Of a stretch of 64,000 nt of DNA, positions 20,948 to 30,780 are shown one piece after another (the stretch's first letter is position 1; each line of letters starts with the position of its first letter). The notes beneath the pieces were generated by a model. The model searched no databases. It saw only the letters and a list, made by a program, of their open reading frames with translations, and was not told the DNA's origin. A program made the position numbers and the translations under genes. Source of the DNA: Vibrio sinus (GTDB lineage: Bacteria; Pseudomonadota; Gammaproteobacteria; Enterobacterales; Vibrionaceae); assembly GCF_023634645.1 (NCBI RefSeq), contig NZ_JAMKMR010000013.1, positions 62,001-126,000 on the forward strand. The letters are read 5' to 3'.

Positions 20948-21819
20948 TGTCAGTCTTAATCGATAAAAATACGAAGGTTATTTGCCAAGGCTTTACTGGT
21001 GGTCAAGGTACTTTCCACTCAGAGCAAGCACTTGATTACGGTACTCAACTTGTCGGTGGTGTTTCACCTGGTAAAGGCGGACAAACTCACCTAGGCCTGC
21101 CAGTTTTCAATACAGTACGTGATGCAGTTGAGAAAACGGGCGCTACGGCTTCGGTTATTTATGTACCAGCACCATTTTGTAAAGATGCAATCCTAGAAGC
21201 GATTGACGCAGGCATCAAACTGATCGTGACTATCACAGAAGGCATCCCTACTCTTGACCTTGTTGATGTGAAAGTTCGACTAGACGAAGCTGGCGTTGTA
21301 ATGATCGGTCCAAACTGCCCAGGTGTTATTACACCAGATGAGTGTAAGATTGGTATCATGCCAGGTCACATCCACAAGAAAGGTAAAGTAGGTATCGTAT
21401 CTCGCTCTGGTACGCTCACTTATGAAGCCGTGAAGCAAACAACAGACGAAGGCTTTGGTCAGTCTACGTGTGTTGGTATCGGTGGTGACCCAATACCAGG
21501 CTCTAACTTTATCGATATTCTTAAGCTGTTTGAAAAAGATCCAGAAACTGAAGCCATCGTTATGATTGGTGAAATCGGTGGAACAGCGGAAGAAGAAGCG
21601 GCAGCCTTCATTAAAGACAACGTCACTAAGCCAGTCGTTTCTTACATTGCTGGTGTGACTGCTCCTCCAGGTAAGCGTATGGGCCATGCTGGTGCGATTA
21701 TCTCTGGTGGTAAAGGTACTGCGGATGACAAGTTTGCAGCACTTGAAGCCGCTGGCGTTAAGACCGTGAAAAGCCTAGCTGACATCGGTAAAGGCATTCG
21801 CGAAATTACTGGTTGGTAA
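20947..21819 (+). CDS. sucD: Succinyl-CoA synthetase alpha subunit
   Basis: This is the CoA-binding subunit. It carries the phosphohistidine intermediate of succinyl-CoA synthetase in [13 protein letters not shown] (near residue 246). The 290-residue protein has an N-terminal Rossmann-like CoA-binding domain ([17 protein letters not shown]) and the motif GPNCPG near residue 122. It is translationally coupled to sucC (TAATG overlap) and ends the TCA-cycle cluster. Confidence 0.97.
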   Translation: MSVLIDKNTKVICQGFTGGQGTFHSEQALDYGTQLVGGVSPGKGGQTHLGLPVFNTVRDAVEKTGATASVIYVPAPFCKDAILEAIDAGIKLIVTITEGIPTLDLVDVKVRLDEAGVVMIGPNCPGVITPDECKIGIMPGHIHKKGKVGIVSRSGTLTYEAVKQTTDEGFGQSTCVGIGGDPIPGSNFIDILKLFEKDPETEAIVMIGEIGGTAEEEAAAFIKDNVTKPVVSYIAGVTAPPGKRMGHAGAIISGGKGTADDKFAALEAAGVKTVKSLADIGKGIREITGW

Positions 21820-21855
21820 TCTCGTTGTAAAGAATACAGCTAAAAAATTTGTAAT

Positions 21856-21883
21856 AAGCCCCCAAGTCTTTGGGGGCTTTTTT
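21856..21883. terminator. Terminator after sucD
   Basis: The stem AAGCCCCCAA/TTGGGGGCTT with a 4-base loop is followed by T6. It lies between sucD and the converging antiporter gene. Confidence 0.93.
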
Positions 21884-21890
21884 GTGCGCG

Positions 21891-23222
21891 TTATAAAATC
21901 ATCGCGGCAAGCCAGCCGAATGCAATTAAAGGAATATTGTAGTGTAGAAAAGTAGGGACTACGGTTTGCCAGATATGTTCATGTTGCCCATCCATATTGA
22001 GCCCCGATGTTGGCCCTAACGTCGAATCAGAAGCAGGAGAGCCTGCGTCTCCCAAAGCCGCAGCTGTACCAACCAAAGCAATCGTTGCCATGGGAGAAAA
22101 ACCGAACGCGACACTAAGTGGTACGTATATTGTGGCAATGATAGGAATGGTCGAAAACGAAGAGCCAATTCCCATTGTGACCAGCAACCCGACGACGAGC
22201 ATAAGTAAAGCGGCGAGAGGCTTGTTGTCTCCGATTATCGAAGAAACAGATTGAACGAGGGTCTCGACCCCGCCAGTTTGTTTCATGACCGCAGCAAAGC
22301 CCGCCGCTGTAATCATAATAAAGCCAATCATGGCCATCATGTGAACACCTTGAGTAAACACATCGTGAGTTTCGCTCCAGCGTATGACGCCGCCAAAGGT
22401 GAATACCATAAATCCAGCTAGCGCACCGATAATCATCGAGCCTGTATAGAGCTGAACAGATAGCGCAGTGACAATGCCAATTAATGCAACAATAATAGGC
22501 TTGCGGGTGGAATTTGCTTTCTGGCCAGTGTGTGTTGTGTGGTCAAGCTCCACTTGCTGGTAAGTACGTGGCTTTTTGTAACTAATGAAAACGGCGCTAA
22601 GCAGCCCTACCAGCATCCCAAAGGCAGGTAACAGCATGGCCTCAGGGACTTGAGATGCACTTACGTGATGCAGGCCATTGTCATTCAGGTTCTTCAATAA
22701 GATATTATTTAGAAATATCCCGCCAAAGCCAACCGGTAGCACCATATATGGTGTGATGAGGCCAAAAGTGAGAATACACGCCAGCATTCTTCTGTCTAGC
22801 TTAAGGCTGTTAAAGACACTGAGAAGTGGGGGAATTAAAATCGGAATAAAAGCGATATGAACAGGAATGATATTTTGCGATGACATTGTGATGGCGACTA
22901 AGGAAAGAAGTAAACCATACTTGATGCTATTCGCGGCAACATCATTCTGCTGGCCAGTGAGCTTTTTTATCACAGATTGCGCGAGCAGATCCGTGATGCC
23001 AGAGCGAGAAATGGCAACGGCAAACGTTCCTAGCATGGCGTAGCTCAGCGCTATAGTAGCGCCTCCGCCTAGACCACTTTCGAAAGCAGATATGGTATTT
23101 CCTAAGCTCATACCTGCAGTTATACCACCGATTATTGCACTAAAAGTCAGTGCGATAACCACGTTTACGCGCATGAGTGCCAAAAGCAGCATTAAGCACA
23201 CAGAAATTACAACGGGGTTCAT
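21891..23222 (-). CDS. Na+/H+ antiporter family protein (YuiF-like)
   Basis: This is a 443-residue inner-membrane protein with about 11 hydrophobic segments. It resembles the Na_H_antiporter/YuiF group of secondary transporters, with an N-terminal segment typical of Na_H_antiport_2. The conserved C-terminal stretch [19 protein letters not shown] near residue 390 is characteristic of the family. Relatives have been annotated either as sodium-proton antiporters or as amino-acid transporters, and the sequence does not decide the substrate. AAGGA 6 bases upstream supports the start. It lies 26 bases downstream of rnt on the same strand and may be cotranscribed with it. Confidence 0.8.
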   Translation of the reverse strand: MNPVVISVCLMLLLALMRVNVVIALTFSAIIGGITAGMSLGNTISAFESGLGGGATIALSYAMLGTFAVAISRSGITDLLAQSVIKKLTGQQNDVAANSIKYGLLLSLVAITMSSQNIIPVHIAFIPILIPPLLSVFNSLKLDRRMLACILTFGLITPYMVLPVGFGGIFLNNILLKNLNDNGLHHVSASQVPEAMLLPAFGMLVGLLSAVFISYKKPRTYQQVELDHTTHTGQKANSTRKPIIVALIGIVTALSVQLYTGSMIIGALAGFMVFTFGGVIRWSETHDVFTQGVHMMAMIGFIMITAAGFAAVMKQTGGVETLVQSVSSIIGDNKPLAALLMLVVGLLVTMGIGSSFSTIPIIATIYVPLSVAFGFSPMATIALVGTAAALGDAGSPASDSTLGPTSGLNMDGQHEHIWQTVVPTFLHYNIPLIAFGWLAAMIL

Positions 23223-23248
23223 AGTTGTCCTTAACTATTTGAAGAATG

Positions 23249-23896
23249 TTATTGGGGACTGTCGGTCAGAGGCCAGCCGCCGAGCGCCTTCCACTTATTG
23301 ACGATTCGGCAAAACAACTCTGCGGTTTTTTGCGTGTCATAAAGAGCAGAGTGTGCTTCCTTATTGTCAAATTCAATCCCTGCTGTTTGGCAAGCTTTCG
23401 CCAGCACGGTTTGCCCGTAGGCCAAGCCACTCAGGGCTGCGGTATCAAATGTAGCAAAAGGGTGAAATGGCACTCTCTTTAGTTTACTGCGTTCGTTGGC
23501 TTCAGAGACAAAACTGTGGTCAAAAGTGGCGTTGTGGGCAACGATAATTGCTCGGTTGCAGTCGACAGCTTTTTGTTCCTTGCGCACCACTTTATAAATT
23601 TCTTTCAGTGCCTCAGATTCCGTGACAGCCCCACGCAATGGGCTAAACGGGTCTCGAATTCCGTTGAATTCTAGAGCTGCTTGTTCGATGTTGGCACCTT
23701 CAAATGGGGTAACATGAAAATGACAAGTGGTGGCAGGGTGCAGATCACCGTTTTCATCCATTTTCAGTGTAATAGCACAAATTTCCAGCAGTGCGTCGGC
23801 TTTCGAGTTAAAGCCCGCAGTTTCTACGTCAATCACGACTGGGAAATAACCACGAAAGCGCCCTTTTAGTGTTAGGGCGTCATTGTTTGAAGACAT
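23249..23896 (-). CDS. rnt: Ribonuclease T
   Basis: This is a DEDDh-family 3'-5' exoribonuclease that trims the 3' ends of tRNA, 5S and 23S rRNA and other stable RNAs. The 215-residue protein has the Exo I motif [20 protein letters not shown] near residue 20, the Exo II region [11 protein letters not shown] near residue 122, and the Exo III histidine and aspartate in [16 protein letters not shown] near residue 182. AGGT lies 6 bases before the ATG. Confidence 0.96.
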   Translation of the reverse strand: MSSNNDALTLKGRFRGYFPVVIDVETAGFNSKADALLEICAITLKMDENGDLHPATTCHFHVTPFEGANIEQAALEFNGIRDPFSPLRGAVTESEALKEIYKVVRKEQKAVDCNRAIIVAHNATFDHSFVSEANERSKLKRVPFHPFATFDTAALSGLAYGQTVLAKACQTAGIEFDNKEAHSALYDTQKTAELFCRIVNKWKALGGWPLTDSPQ

Positions 23897-24132
23897 GAGT
23901 TACCTAATTTATTAAATAGGGCATCATTATTGCAGATTCTTCGTAGGAGAAAAACTAGCACCTATAATTTAAAGATGATGAGAGGCATAAATAGGAACTC
24001 TCTACATTGTATACATTACTTTTATTCAAACATGCACGGTAAGGCGGCAGGCTTTTTGCATTCAGGCTTATGTAGAGACGATAGGCGGCAAACCGCTTCC
24101 TATTGAGTTATGGGTTTCAGAGAATGCAGTAT

Positions 24133-25014
24133 ATGGAAAAGTGGACAGTATTTGGTTTAAGCGCTTTAGCATGCCTGATAAGTTTTCATTCAGAGGCATC
24201 AAGTAAACGCTACGTGGCTTCCCCCACGGAATCGAAATGGGAAATGGCGGTAAATACCCCATTAGAGTGCCGCTTGGTTCACCCTATTCCACACTACGGC
24301 GATGCAGAGTTTACCTCCCACGCGAGCAAGAAAATCAACTTAGACTTCGAGCTTAAGATGCGTTTACCTATGGGCGCAACAAGAGATGTCAGCCTTATTT
24401 CTATGCCTCCTTCTTGGCGACCGGGAGACACCGCTGATCGCATATCAAATTTGAAATTTTTCAAACAATTCGATGGATATGTCGGAGGACAAACGGCTTG
24501 GGGGATTTTAAGCGAATTGGAAAAAGGCCGTTATCCAACGTTTAGCTACTTGGGGTGGGAGAGCCGCAATCAAAGGGTCGAAGTGGCATTGTCATCTGTG
24601 TTGTTTCAACATCAGTACGATGTCTTTAGCCAGTGCATTAGTAAATTGCTGCCTTATAGTTTTGAGGATATTGCTTTTACCATACTCCATTATGATCGAA
24701 CCAGTGTTCAACTCAATAAAGCGTCGCAAAAGCGCTTGGCCCAAATCGCCGAGTACATTCGCTATAACAAAGATATCGACTTAGTTTTGGTCTCGACATA
24801 CACCGACTCAACAGATACTAAGGCCGTCAGCCAAGACCTGTCAGAAAAAAGGGCAGATGTACTAAGAAATTATTTCCAATCGCTGGGGTTGTCTGAAGAC
24901 AGAATTCAAGTTCACGCTTATGGTAAGCGTCGCCCAATAGCTGATAACGCTTCTCCTATTGGAAAAGATCAAAACCGCCGAGTGGTTATTTCCCTTGGTC
25001 GCACTCAGGTTTAG
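24133..25014 (+). CDS. motY: Flagellar motor protein MotY (T-ring of the sodium-driven motor)
   Basis: MotY is a periplasmic component of the polar flagellar T-ring that helps anchor the PomA/PomB stator in vibrios. From the ATG at 24133 the protein is 293 residues, the length I recall for Vibrio MotY. It begins with a signal peptide ([18 protein letters not shown]) ending around SEAS. The MotY-specific N-terminal domain contains [20 protein letters not shown]. The OmpA-like peptidoglycan-binding domain at the C-terminus contains TYTDSTD and [13 protein letters not shown]. The frame is open further upstream (ATG at 24124, TTG at 24103), but the SDs are equally weak. No motX or pom genes are nearby, as in other vibrios. 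Confidence 0.92.
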   Translation: MEKWTVFGLSALACLISFHSEASSKRYVASPTESKWEMAVNTPLECRLVHPIPHYGDAEFTSHASKKINLDFELKMRLPMGATRDVSLISMPPSWRPGDTADRISNLKFFKQFDGYVGGQTAWGILSELEKGRYPTFSYLGWESRNQRVEVALSSVLFQHQYDVFSQCISKLLPYSFEDIAFTILHYDRTSVQLNKASQKRLAQIAEYIRYNKDIDLVLVSTYTDSTDTKAVSQDLSEKRADVLRNYFQSLGLSEDRIQVHAYGKRRPIADNASPIGKDQNRRVVISLGRTQV

Positions 25015-25057
25015 GTGGTTTTAGCTACGACTCAAAGTGTCTTTATGCTTCATTTTG

Positions 25058-25094
25058 ATAGGTTATACCTATTGAAATGATAAATTCAAACAAA
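25058..25094 (+). promoter_or_regulatory. OxyR-like operator upstream of the Dps gene
   Basis: ATAGGTTATACCTAT (25058-25072) matches the OxyR half-site ATAG-N-T-NNN-A-N-CTAT at every defined position. After a 7-base spacer, a second and weaker half-site starts with ATAA at 25080. The spacing is that of a tetrameric OxyR operator. It lies about 70 bases before the Dps start codon. Confidence 0.65.
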
Positions 25095-25162
25095 TTCATC
25101 TAATTTCTTTGTTGGTTTATTCTATATCCATAGTAAGAATACTGGAAAAAAGAGGGATGATG

Positions 25163-25633
25163 ATGAACAACAATATTATTGGGTTAGACAAAGAACAAAG
25201 CCTACAACTAACAAATAAATTAAACCTGCTACTTGCGGACTACCAAATCTTGTATATGAATGTCCGTGGTTTCCACTGGAACATTAAAGGGCGAGATTTC
25301 TACGAATTACACACAAAGTTTGAAGAAATTTATAACAACCTGATTGATAAAGTGGATGAAATTGCCGAGAGAATTCTCACTCTAGAAGGCGCACCTTCGC
25401 ACGGTTACTCGCGTTATTTAGAGCAGTCAGAGCTAAAAGAAGTACTAAACGTAACAGATGGTAAGACGGCGCTAGGTAATATCTTAGAGTCTTATCAAAT
25501 CTTGCTAATCAAACAACGCGACATCTTAACGGCGGCGGGCGATCTAGGTGATGAAGGAACGGCTTCTTTGATGAGCGATTATATCAGCGAGCAAGAGAAA
25601 GAAACTTGGATGATGGCATCGTATCTTAAATAA
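25163..25633 (+). CDS. dps: Dps-family miniferritin / DNA-starvation protein
   Basis: This 156-residue dodecameric ferritin-like protein oxidises and stores iron, using hydrogen peroxide, and may protect DNA. The ferroxidase motif is intact: FHWNIKGRDFYELHTKFEE followed by DKVDEIAERI (about residues 28-67). The lysine-rich N-terminal tail of E. coli Dps is absent, so DNA binding is not assured. Three ATGs occur in tandem. I chose 25163 because GAGG is 7 bases upstream of it. An OxyR-like operator upstream suggests induction by peroxide. Confidence 0.9.
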   Translation: MNNNIIGLDKEQSLQLTNKLNLLLADYQILYMNVRGFHWNIKGRDFYELHTKFEEIYNNLIDKVDEIAERILTLEGAPSHGYSRYLEQSELKEVLNVTDGKTALGNILESYQILLIKQRDILTAAGDLGDEGTASLMSDYISEQEKETWMMASYLK

Positions 25634-25661
25634 TGCCTGTCGTATCCTCAGCTTGTTTAGG

Positions 25662-25701
25662 TATCGCCATATCGCGCGGATGACTGCGCCATATGGCGAT
25701 A
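25662..25701. repeat. Perfect inverted repeat after the Dps gene
   Basis: Eleven-base arms TATCGCCATAT and ATATGGCGATA enclose 18 bases. There is no T-run after it, so it may stabilise mRNA or act as a weak terminator. Confidence 0.55.
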
Positions 25702-25818
25702 TTCGTCTATTTCCCCTGTCTCTTCCTCAAATCTAACATCAAATAAGCAACAGGTTGTACAAAAAGTAAGGGTGTTCACTATACTTCAGCCTATACAGTA
25801 CGCTCACAGGCTAAAGCT

Positions 25819-28236
25819 ATGGATAGATCGTGGTTTAATGATATTTCGATTCAAACAAAGCTATTAACGGCTTTTACCATCCCTCTTCTACTATTGGCAT
25901 TCGTATCCGTCGGGATTTACAGAAATACTCAATCCATGGTGGAAGATCATCGATGGGTCACCCACACACATAAAGCCATCGCAAGAGCTCAAGAGTTGTT
26001 GACTTTGGTCTTGGATATGGAAACGGGTGAACGTGGATACCTCATCACCGGGGATGAGGAGTTTCTAGAGCCTTATGCCGCCTCTCTTTTAGAGTGGGAT
26101 AGCAAATTGGAAGTGTTAGCCAAGCAAGTGAGTGACAACCCTCCTCAGGTTGTGCGCTTAGGTAAAATAGACAAGTTGCAAAAAAAATGGTTGGAAAAAA
26201 TTGCGGCCATCTCCATAGAAAAACGGCGGGACCTTGCCAAGGGACAAATGCCTTCAAACTTGGTTGTCGATAAATTACACGCCGCAGCAGGCAAGCGGAT
26301 CATCGATAGCATTCGCTCTGAAATCAACACCTTCATACAAATTGAACGAATTCTAATAGAACAAAGGATCACGAACTCTGAAAATTCGGCGACAAGCACG
26401 AGCTACGCTTTATTTCTTGGGACTTTGCTTTTGGCGTTGTCGGTGATGGGGGTGTCTTTTTGGATATCATATCGACTGAAGAAACAACTTGCGCCATTGC
26501 TAAATGCGACGAGAGAAGTGTCTCGTGGCAATTTACAACGTGGCAAAGCGATATTGAGTGTGCCAGAGCGTATTTGTGCCAAAGATGAGATAGGGCAACT
26601 GGCCAATGGCTTTTGTAGTATGACAAACAGCTTGATCGCGCATGCAAATGAAAGCCAGCGAGTAAACAAGGAGCTCAAAGCCGCTGCAGACAGAGCAACC
26701 GCCGCAACCAAAGCTAAGTCTGACTTTTTATCTACCATGAGCCATGAAATTAGAACGCCAATGAACGGAGTATTGGGTTTGTGCCAGATGATTCTTGATG
26801 AAACAAAAGAAGAGCAAACCAAGAAAAACGCCAAAATAATTGTCGAGTCGGGGCAGCATCTAATGACCATTCTCAATGACATACTCGATTTTTCTAAGAT
26901 TGAAGGTGGCAAGCTAGAGTTAGAGAAGATTCCATTTAGGTGGGACGATATTGTCACTCCTATTCAAGGGACGATTGAGCCACTGGCAAAGGAAAAGGGC
27001 ATTGCTTTTAATGTTGACAACAAAGTGGCTGGAGAGATTGAATTTACCGGGGATATTGTTCGGCTAAGGCAGGTGGTCTACAACTTAGTGGGTAATGCAA
27101 CAAAATTTACCGAGATTGGCAGTGTGTCAATTAGTGCCACTATTAATCAAGCAGACCGCCGGCTACATATTGAAGTGTCCGATACTGGCGTTGGTATCTC
27201 TGAGGAAAAGCTGAACACCATATTTAACTCATTTGAACAGGCAGATACATCAACGACGAGAAAGTTTGGTGGGACAGGGCTTGGCTTGACCATAGTGAAA
27301 AAGTTGGTTGATCTCATGGACGGAGACATAAAAGTGAGCAGCGTGGTGGGCATTGGCTCAAAGTTCGTCATCTCACTACCGTTACCTTGGACAGTAAGAA
27401 AGTCTCTATGCGACGATACTCAAGATCATCAGGCTCATTCATCTATGGGTTCAAATGTCTTGCTGGTCGAGGATAATCGTGTCAATGCTCTGATTGCGAA
27501 GAATTTTTGTAAGAAACGGGGCTTTAATGTTGATACGGCAGAAAACGGACTTATTGCTACGCAAATGGTGCAAGATAAAGATTACCAGCTAATTATTATG
27601 GATAATCATATGCCGAAAATGAACGGCATTGAAGCGACTCATATTATTCGCCATAAATTTGGAATGGACACATTAATCTTTGCTTACACCGCAGACGTGT
27701 TTCAAGAGGCGCATGATGGTTTTATCAATGCTGGAGCCGACCATGTGCTCACCAAGCCGCTTCAAGAAGACAGCTTTGAGCAAGCGCTTACCCAATTTTC
27801 AGCACGATTCTCACCAAGCAATAATGTTGTTGCTCTGCACAGAAACAAATTAGAAGACCTAACTTTAACGGAAGAAGAGCTGAGCCAATCAGAAATACTG
27901 AATCAAACCAACCCGTCCGATCTGCCTACAATGCTCAACACTATTATCACTGAATTTGACCAAGCGCTGGACAAACTTCTCGATGCTTTTGGAGAGCAGG
28001 AACCAAGTACGTTATCCCAAATTGTTGAGCCTCTAGTTACGATAGCCAAGGGCCTAGAACTACCCATGCTGCTAAACCAGTTAGAGTCGATTACGACTCG
28101 ACTAGAGAACGATCAGTTGCCAAGTATTGAGAAATTACAAATGCTGATTAACCGTTTACAAGTCAATACTCATCAAGCTAAGCGGTTGTTGAGTTTGCAA
28201 ACCGATGGGGCTTCAGGATCAAGTGAAATCGGCTAA
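25819..28236 (+). CDS. Hybrid sensor histidine kinase with CHASE3 sensor domain
   Basis: This is an 805-residue inner-membrane sensor kinase. Domains in order are: transmembrane helix 1 (about 13-35), a periplasmic CHASE3-type helical domain with LVLDMETGERGYLITGDEEF, transmembrane helix 2 (about 194-216), HAMP, HisKA with phosphorylated H309 in MSHEIRTPMNG, HATPase with the N-box NLVGNATKFT and glycine boxes DTGVGIS and GGTGLGL, and a receiver with D595 in IIMDNHMPKMNG. The last 130 residues are helical and resemble an Hpt domain, but the segment PLVTIAKGLELPMLL lacks the phosphorylatable histidine. The signal is unknown. The receiver resembles those of Vibrio quorum-sensing hybrid kinases that signal to LuxU; this link is inference. 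No partner regulator is adjacent. Confidence 0.85.
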   Translation: MDRSWFNDISIQTKLLTAFTIPLLLLAFVSVGIYRNTQSMVEDHRWVTHTHKAIARAQELLTLVLDMETGERGYLITGDEEFLEPYAASLLEWDSKLEVLAKQVSDNPPQVVRLGKIDKLQKKWLEKIAAISIEKRRDLAKGQMPSNLVVDKLHAAAGKRIIDSIRSEINTFIQIERILIEQRITNSENSATSTSYALFLGTLLLALSVMGVSFWISYRLKKQLAPLLNATREVSRGNLQRGKAILSVPERICAKDEIGQLANGFCSMTNSLIAHANESQRVNKELKAAADRATAATKAKSDFLSTMSHEIRTPMNGVLGLCQMILDETKEEQTKKNAKIIVESGQHLMTILNDILDFSKIEGGKLELEKIPFRWDDIVTPIQGTIEPLAKEKGIAFNVDNKVAGEIEFTGDIVRLRQVVYNLVGNATKFTEIGSVSISATINQADRRLHIEVSDTGVGISEEKLNTIFNSFEQADTSTTRKFGGTGLGLTIVKKLVDLMDGDIKVSSVVGIGSKFVISLPLPWTVRKSLCDDTQDHQAHSSMGSNVLLVEDNRVNALIAKNFCKKRGFNVDTAENGLIATQMVQDKDYQLIIMDNHMPKMNGIEATHIIRHKFGMDTLIFAYTADVFQEAHDGFINAGADHVLTKPLQEDSFEQALTQFSARFSPSNNVVALHRNKLEDLTLTEEELSQSEILNQTNPSDLPTMLNTIITEFDQALDKLLDAFGEQEPSTLSQIVEPLVTIAKGLELPMLLNQLESITTRLENDQLPSIEKLQMLINRLQVNTHQAKRLLSLQTDGASGSSEIG

Positions 28237-28338
28237 GCTGATGCTTATATTCTTTATTTAACAAAATTGAAACAATTGTTTGAATCTATATTGCGGATTG
28301 TTACACTGCTAAAGTCATCTCAAATATGAGGCTAATCA

Positions 28339-29088
28339 ATGCAGTTAAAGCAGATCTCAGGCTATATCCAGTCAATCTATTTGGCTGTCTACGACGACAA
28401 AATATTACTGTTAGACGGCTGTTGTAAACCAGATGTTAATGTGGTTTATGATTACATTACCCAGGAATTAAATCGCCCAATTGAGCACTTAGAAGCCGTT
28501 GTGGTGACTCACATGCACCCAGACCACGCTGGGGCGGCGAATACGTTGAAGCGACGCTTTGGCTGTAAAATCTATTCAGGTTGTGTTGAAGGAGAATGGT
28601 ACAGTGGTGTTGATGGCTTTTTCATGTACCTTAGCGAGATCATTCTTGGCAAATGGGTGGCAAAGCGTTTAGGAAAGCCAAGAAAAAGCATTTGGTATTG
28701 GCCCAGATTGAATGCGGATGCGTTACTCAAAGATAATGAACTTATCCCTGGTTTTGAAGACTGGCAGGTCATTGAAACCCATGGACACACAGATAGAGAT
28801 CTGTCTCTTTTTCATAAGCACAGTAAAAAAGTGTATGTTGCCGACTTAGCTGTAAAAGTTAAGAATAAATACATTCCTCCCTTTCCGATCTTCCATCCTA
28901 ATCGATACCGTAATTCCTTAAAAAAAGTGGAAGAGTTAAAACCATCAAGCGTCATTTTAGCTCATGGTGGAGAAGTGAGTTTTAGCCGTGAAGAATACGA
29001 ATATTTAGTGAATTTAGCGCCAAAGGTGCCCGTGACTCATTGGCGTGTGACAAAGGCAAAATTAATGAGAGTGTTTCAACAGTTTTAA
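28339..29088 (+). CDS. Metallo-beta-lactamase-fold hydrolase
   Basis: This 249-residue protein has the metallo-beta-lactamase fold. The zinc-binding motif THMHPDHAG is near residue 57. Later ligands are in ETHGHTDRDLSL near residue 150, D171 in VADLAVK, and H214 in LAHGGE. The family includes glyoxalase II-like and lactonase-like enzymes. I cannot choose among them from sequence. There is no signal peptide. GAGG lies 7 bases before the ATG. Neighbours give no clue to the substrate. Confidence 0.8.
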   Translation: MQLKQISGYIQSIYLAVYDDKILLLDGCCKPDVNVVYDYITQELNRPIEHLEAVVVTHMHPDHAGAANTLKRRFGCKIYSGCVEGEWYSGVDGFFMYLSEIILGKWVAKRLGKPRKSIWYWPRLNADALLKDNELIPGFEDWQVIETHGHTDRDLSLFHKHSKKVYVADLAVKVKNKYIPPFPIFHPNRYRNSLKKVEELKPSSVILAHGGEVSFSREEYEYLVNLAPKVPVTHWRVTKAKLMRVFQQF

Positions 29089-29181
29089 TTGTTGTCGCCT
29101 CTTTTCCTCTATAAGGCACCAGACTATAATTCAGCACTGTCCCGCTCTATCACTTTAATAAAGTTAGTCTAAGAGAGAAAA

Positions 29182-29565
29182 ATGAAATTAAGAATGTTTT
29201 CTACTGTTGCAAGTCTCGCTATTGTATTGTCCGGGTGTGCAGCGACTGCTAATACAGAGGTTTATCCAACGGAGCATGGATATAAAGCCATATCTATGTC
29301 ATCTGATGAAAGTGCCGCAATAAAAGACAGTCTTCTAAAAGCCAAGCTACAGTGCCAAAGCTTAAATGAGTCCTATGTGGTTATTTCACAACAGAGTACT
29401 TACAATGGCATTGATAAAAACATAAAGGACGCGGCAAACATCGTTTCTAATGTTGTTTCCCTAAACTCAGATACGGTTTTTACAACTGGCCCATTAAATT
29501 CAGATGATGACTACAGAGTGGTTACTGTGTTTAAGTGTAAGGCGGATCATTCCATACAGTCATGA
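29182..29565 (+). CDS. Small putative lipoprotein
   Basis: This 127-residue protein has a lipoprotein signal peptide with lipobox LSGC (cysteine at residue 19), followed by AATA, which would favour outer-membrane sorting. The mature part is about 108 residues, with two further cysteines (LQCQSL and FKCKAD) that could form a disulfide. I do not recognise the family. AGAGAG upstream is a usable SD. The gene stands alone between the metallo-hydrolase gene and convergent gloA. Confidence 0.7.
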   Translation: MKLRMFSTVASLAIVLSGCAATANTEVYPTEHGYKAISMSSDESAAIKDSLLKAKLQCQSLNESYVVISQQSTYNGIDKNIKDAANIVSNVVSLNSDTVFTTGPLNSDDDYRVVTVFKCKADHSIQS

Positions 29566-29626
29566 GCTCAAATAAATCAATGAAGCCCTCTGAATTCTGC
29601 TTCTTGAAGTACTTGGGTATACATGT

Positions 29627-29657
29627 AAAAAAGGGCTTAAAAAGTCTTTCAGCCCTT
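29627..29657 (-). terminator. Terminator of gloA
   Basis: On the minus strand AAGGGCT pairs with AGCCCTT and is followed by TTTT. It also faces the lipoprotein gene from the other side. Confidence 0.65.
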
Positions 29658-29688
29658 AAGAAAATGATTGCTCGTTTTGAAGTTGGGC

Positions 29689-30105
29689 TTAGCCGTTCAA
29701 ACCTTCCGATGCTTGTTTGTTTTGGATAAGCTCAATCATGTATCCATCTGGGTCTTTGACAAATGCGATTTGCGTGGTGCCGCCTTTTACTGGCCCTGGC
29801 TCGCGGGTCACATTGCCTCCAGACTGCTTGATAGCATCACAGGTTGAGTAAATGTCATCGACACCGATAGCGATATGACCAAATGCATTCCCCAAGTCAT
29901 ATTCGGATTTGCCCCAGTTGTAGGTTAGCTCAATCACCGCGCCTTCCGACTCATCGCCATAGCCTAAAAAGGCAAGCGTGTATTCGTATTCTTTATTTTC
30001 GTTTTTTCTTAACAAGTTCATTCCCATCACGTCTGTATAAAACGCAATAGACTTATCAAGATCACCAACTCTCAACATAGTGTGTAGAATGCGACCGTTA
30101 GACAT
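29689..30105 (-). CDS. gloA: Lactoylglutathione lyase (glyoxalase I)
   Basis: This enzyme converts the hemithioacetal of methylglyoxal and glutathione to S-lactoylglutathione, detoxifying methylglyoxal. The 138-residue protein has two beta-alpha-beta-beta-beta modules with the metal ligands expected for the nickel-type enzyme: H8 in RILHTMLRV, a glutamate in [10 protein letters not shown], a histidine in AFGHIAIGV, and a glutamate in YMIELIQ. AGGAG 6 bases upstream supports the start. It lies 14 bases downstream of nth and may be the tail of the rnf-nth transcription unit. Confidence 0.95.
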   Translation of the reverse strand: MSNGRILHTMLRVGDLDKSIAFYTDVMGMNLLRKNENKEYEYTLAFLGYGDESEGAVIELTYNWGKSEYDLGNAFGHIAIGVDDIYSTCDAIKQSGGNVTREPGPVKGGTTQIAFVKDPDGYMIELIQNKQASEGLNG

Positions 30106-30119
30106 ACATTGCTCCTAAA

Positions 30120-30752
30120 TTATTCTGTTTTTTCTTTGAACTCACAGAGATCTTCAATTATACAGCTTCCACACCTTGGCTTTCGTGCCACACAGGTGTA
30201 TCGGCCATGTAGAATCAACCAGTGATGAACGTCCACTTTGAATTCTTTAGGTACAACTTTCAACAATTTTTGTTCGACTTGGTCAACATTCTTTCCCATC
30301 GCAAACTTAGTGCGGTTGGAGACTCTAAAGATATGGGTGTCAACAGCAATGGTCGGCCAGCCAAAGGCCGTATTGAGAACGACATTAGCGGTTTTCCTGC
30401 CCACGCCAGGCAGCGCTTCTAGTGCTTCGCGGTTTTCAGGAACTTCGCCATTATGTTGGTCGAGTAAAATACGACATGTTTTAATGACATTTTCGGCTTT
30501 AGAGTTAAATAAACCTATGGTTTTTATGTACTCTTTTACTCCATCTACACCTAGATCAAATAGAGCTTGTGGTGTGTTAGCGACAGGATAGAGCTTATCC
30601 GTTGCCTTATTCACACTCACATCAGTGGCTTGAGCAGAAAGTAAAACGGCAATCAGAAGCTCAAAGGGTGTCGACCAATTGAGCTCAGTTTGCGGATGAG
30701 GATTGGCTTCTCGAAGTCTGGTGAGAATCTCAACTCTTTTCGTGTTGTTCAT
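30120..30752 (-). CDS. nth: Endonuclease III
   Basis: This is a DNA glycosylase and AP lyase that removes oxidised pyrimidines. The 210-residue protein has the helix-hairpin-helix LPGVGRKTANVVLN, with the catalytic lysine near residue 120. The catalytic aspartate is in AVDTHIFRV. The C-terminal 4Fe-4S loop CVARKPRCGSCIIEDLC is present. It lies 28 bases after rnfE, as in the E. coli rsx-nth operon, so cotranscription is likely. Confidence 0.97.
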   Translation of the reverse strand: MNNTKRVEILTRLREANPHPQTELNWSTPFELLIAVLLSAQATDVSVNKATDKLYPVANTPQALFDLGVDGVKEYIKTIGLFNSKAENVIKTCRILLDQHNGEVPENREALEALPGVGRKTANVVLNTAFGWPTIAVDTHIFRVSNRTKFAMGKNVDQVEQKLLKVVPKEFKVDVHHWLILHGRYTCVARKPRCGSCIIEDLCEFKEKTE

Positions 30753-30780
30753 TTGGATCGCTGCCAGTGTCTTTATATTT

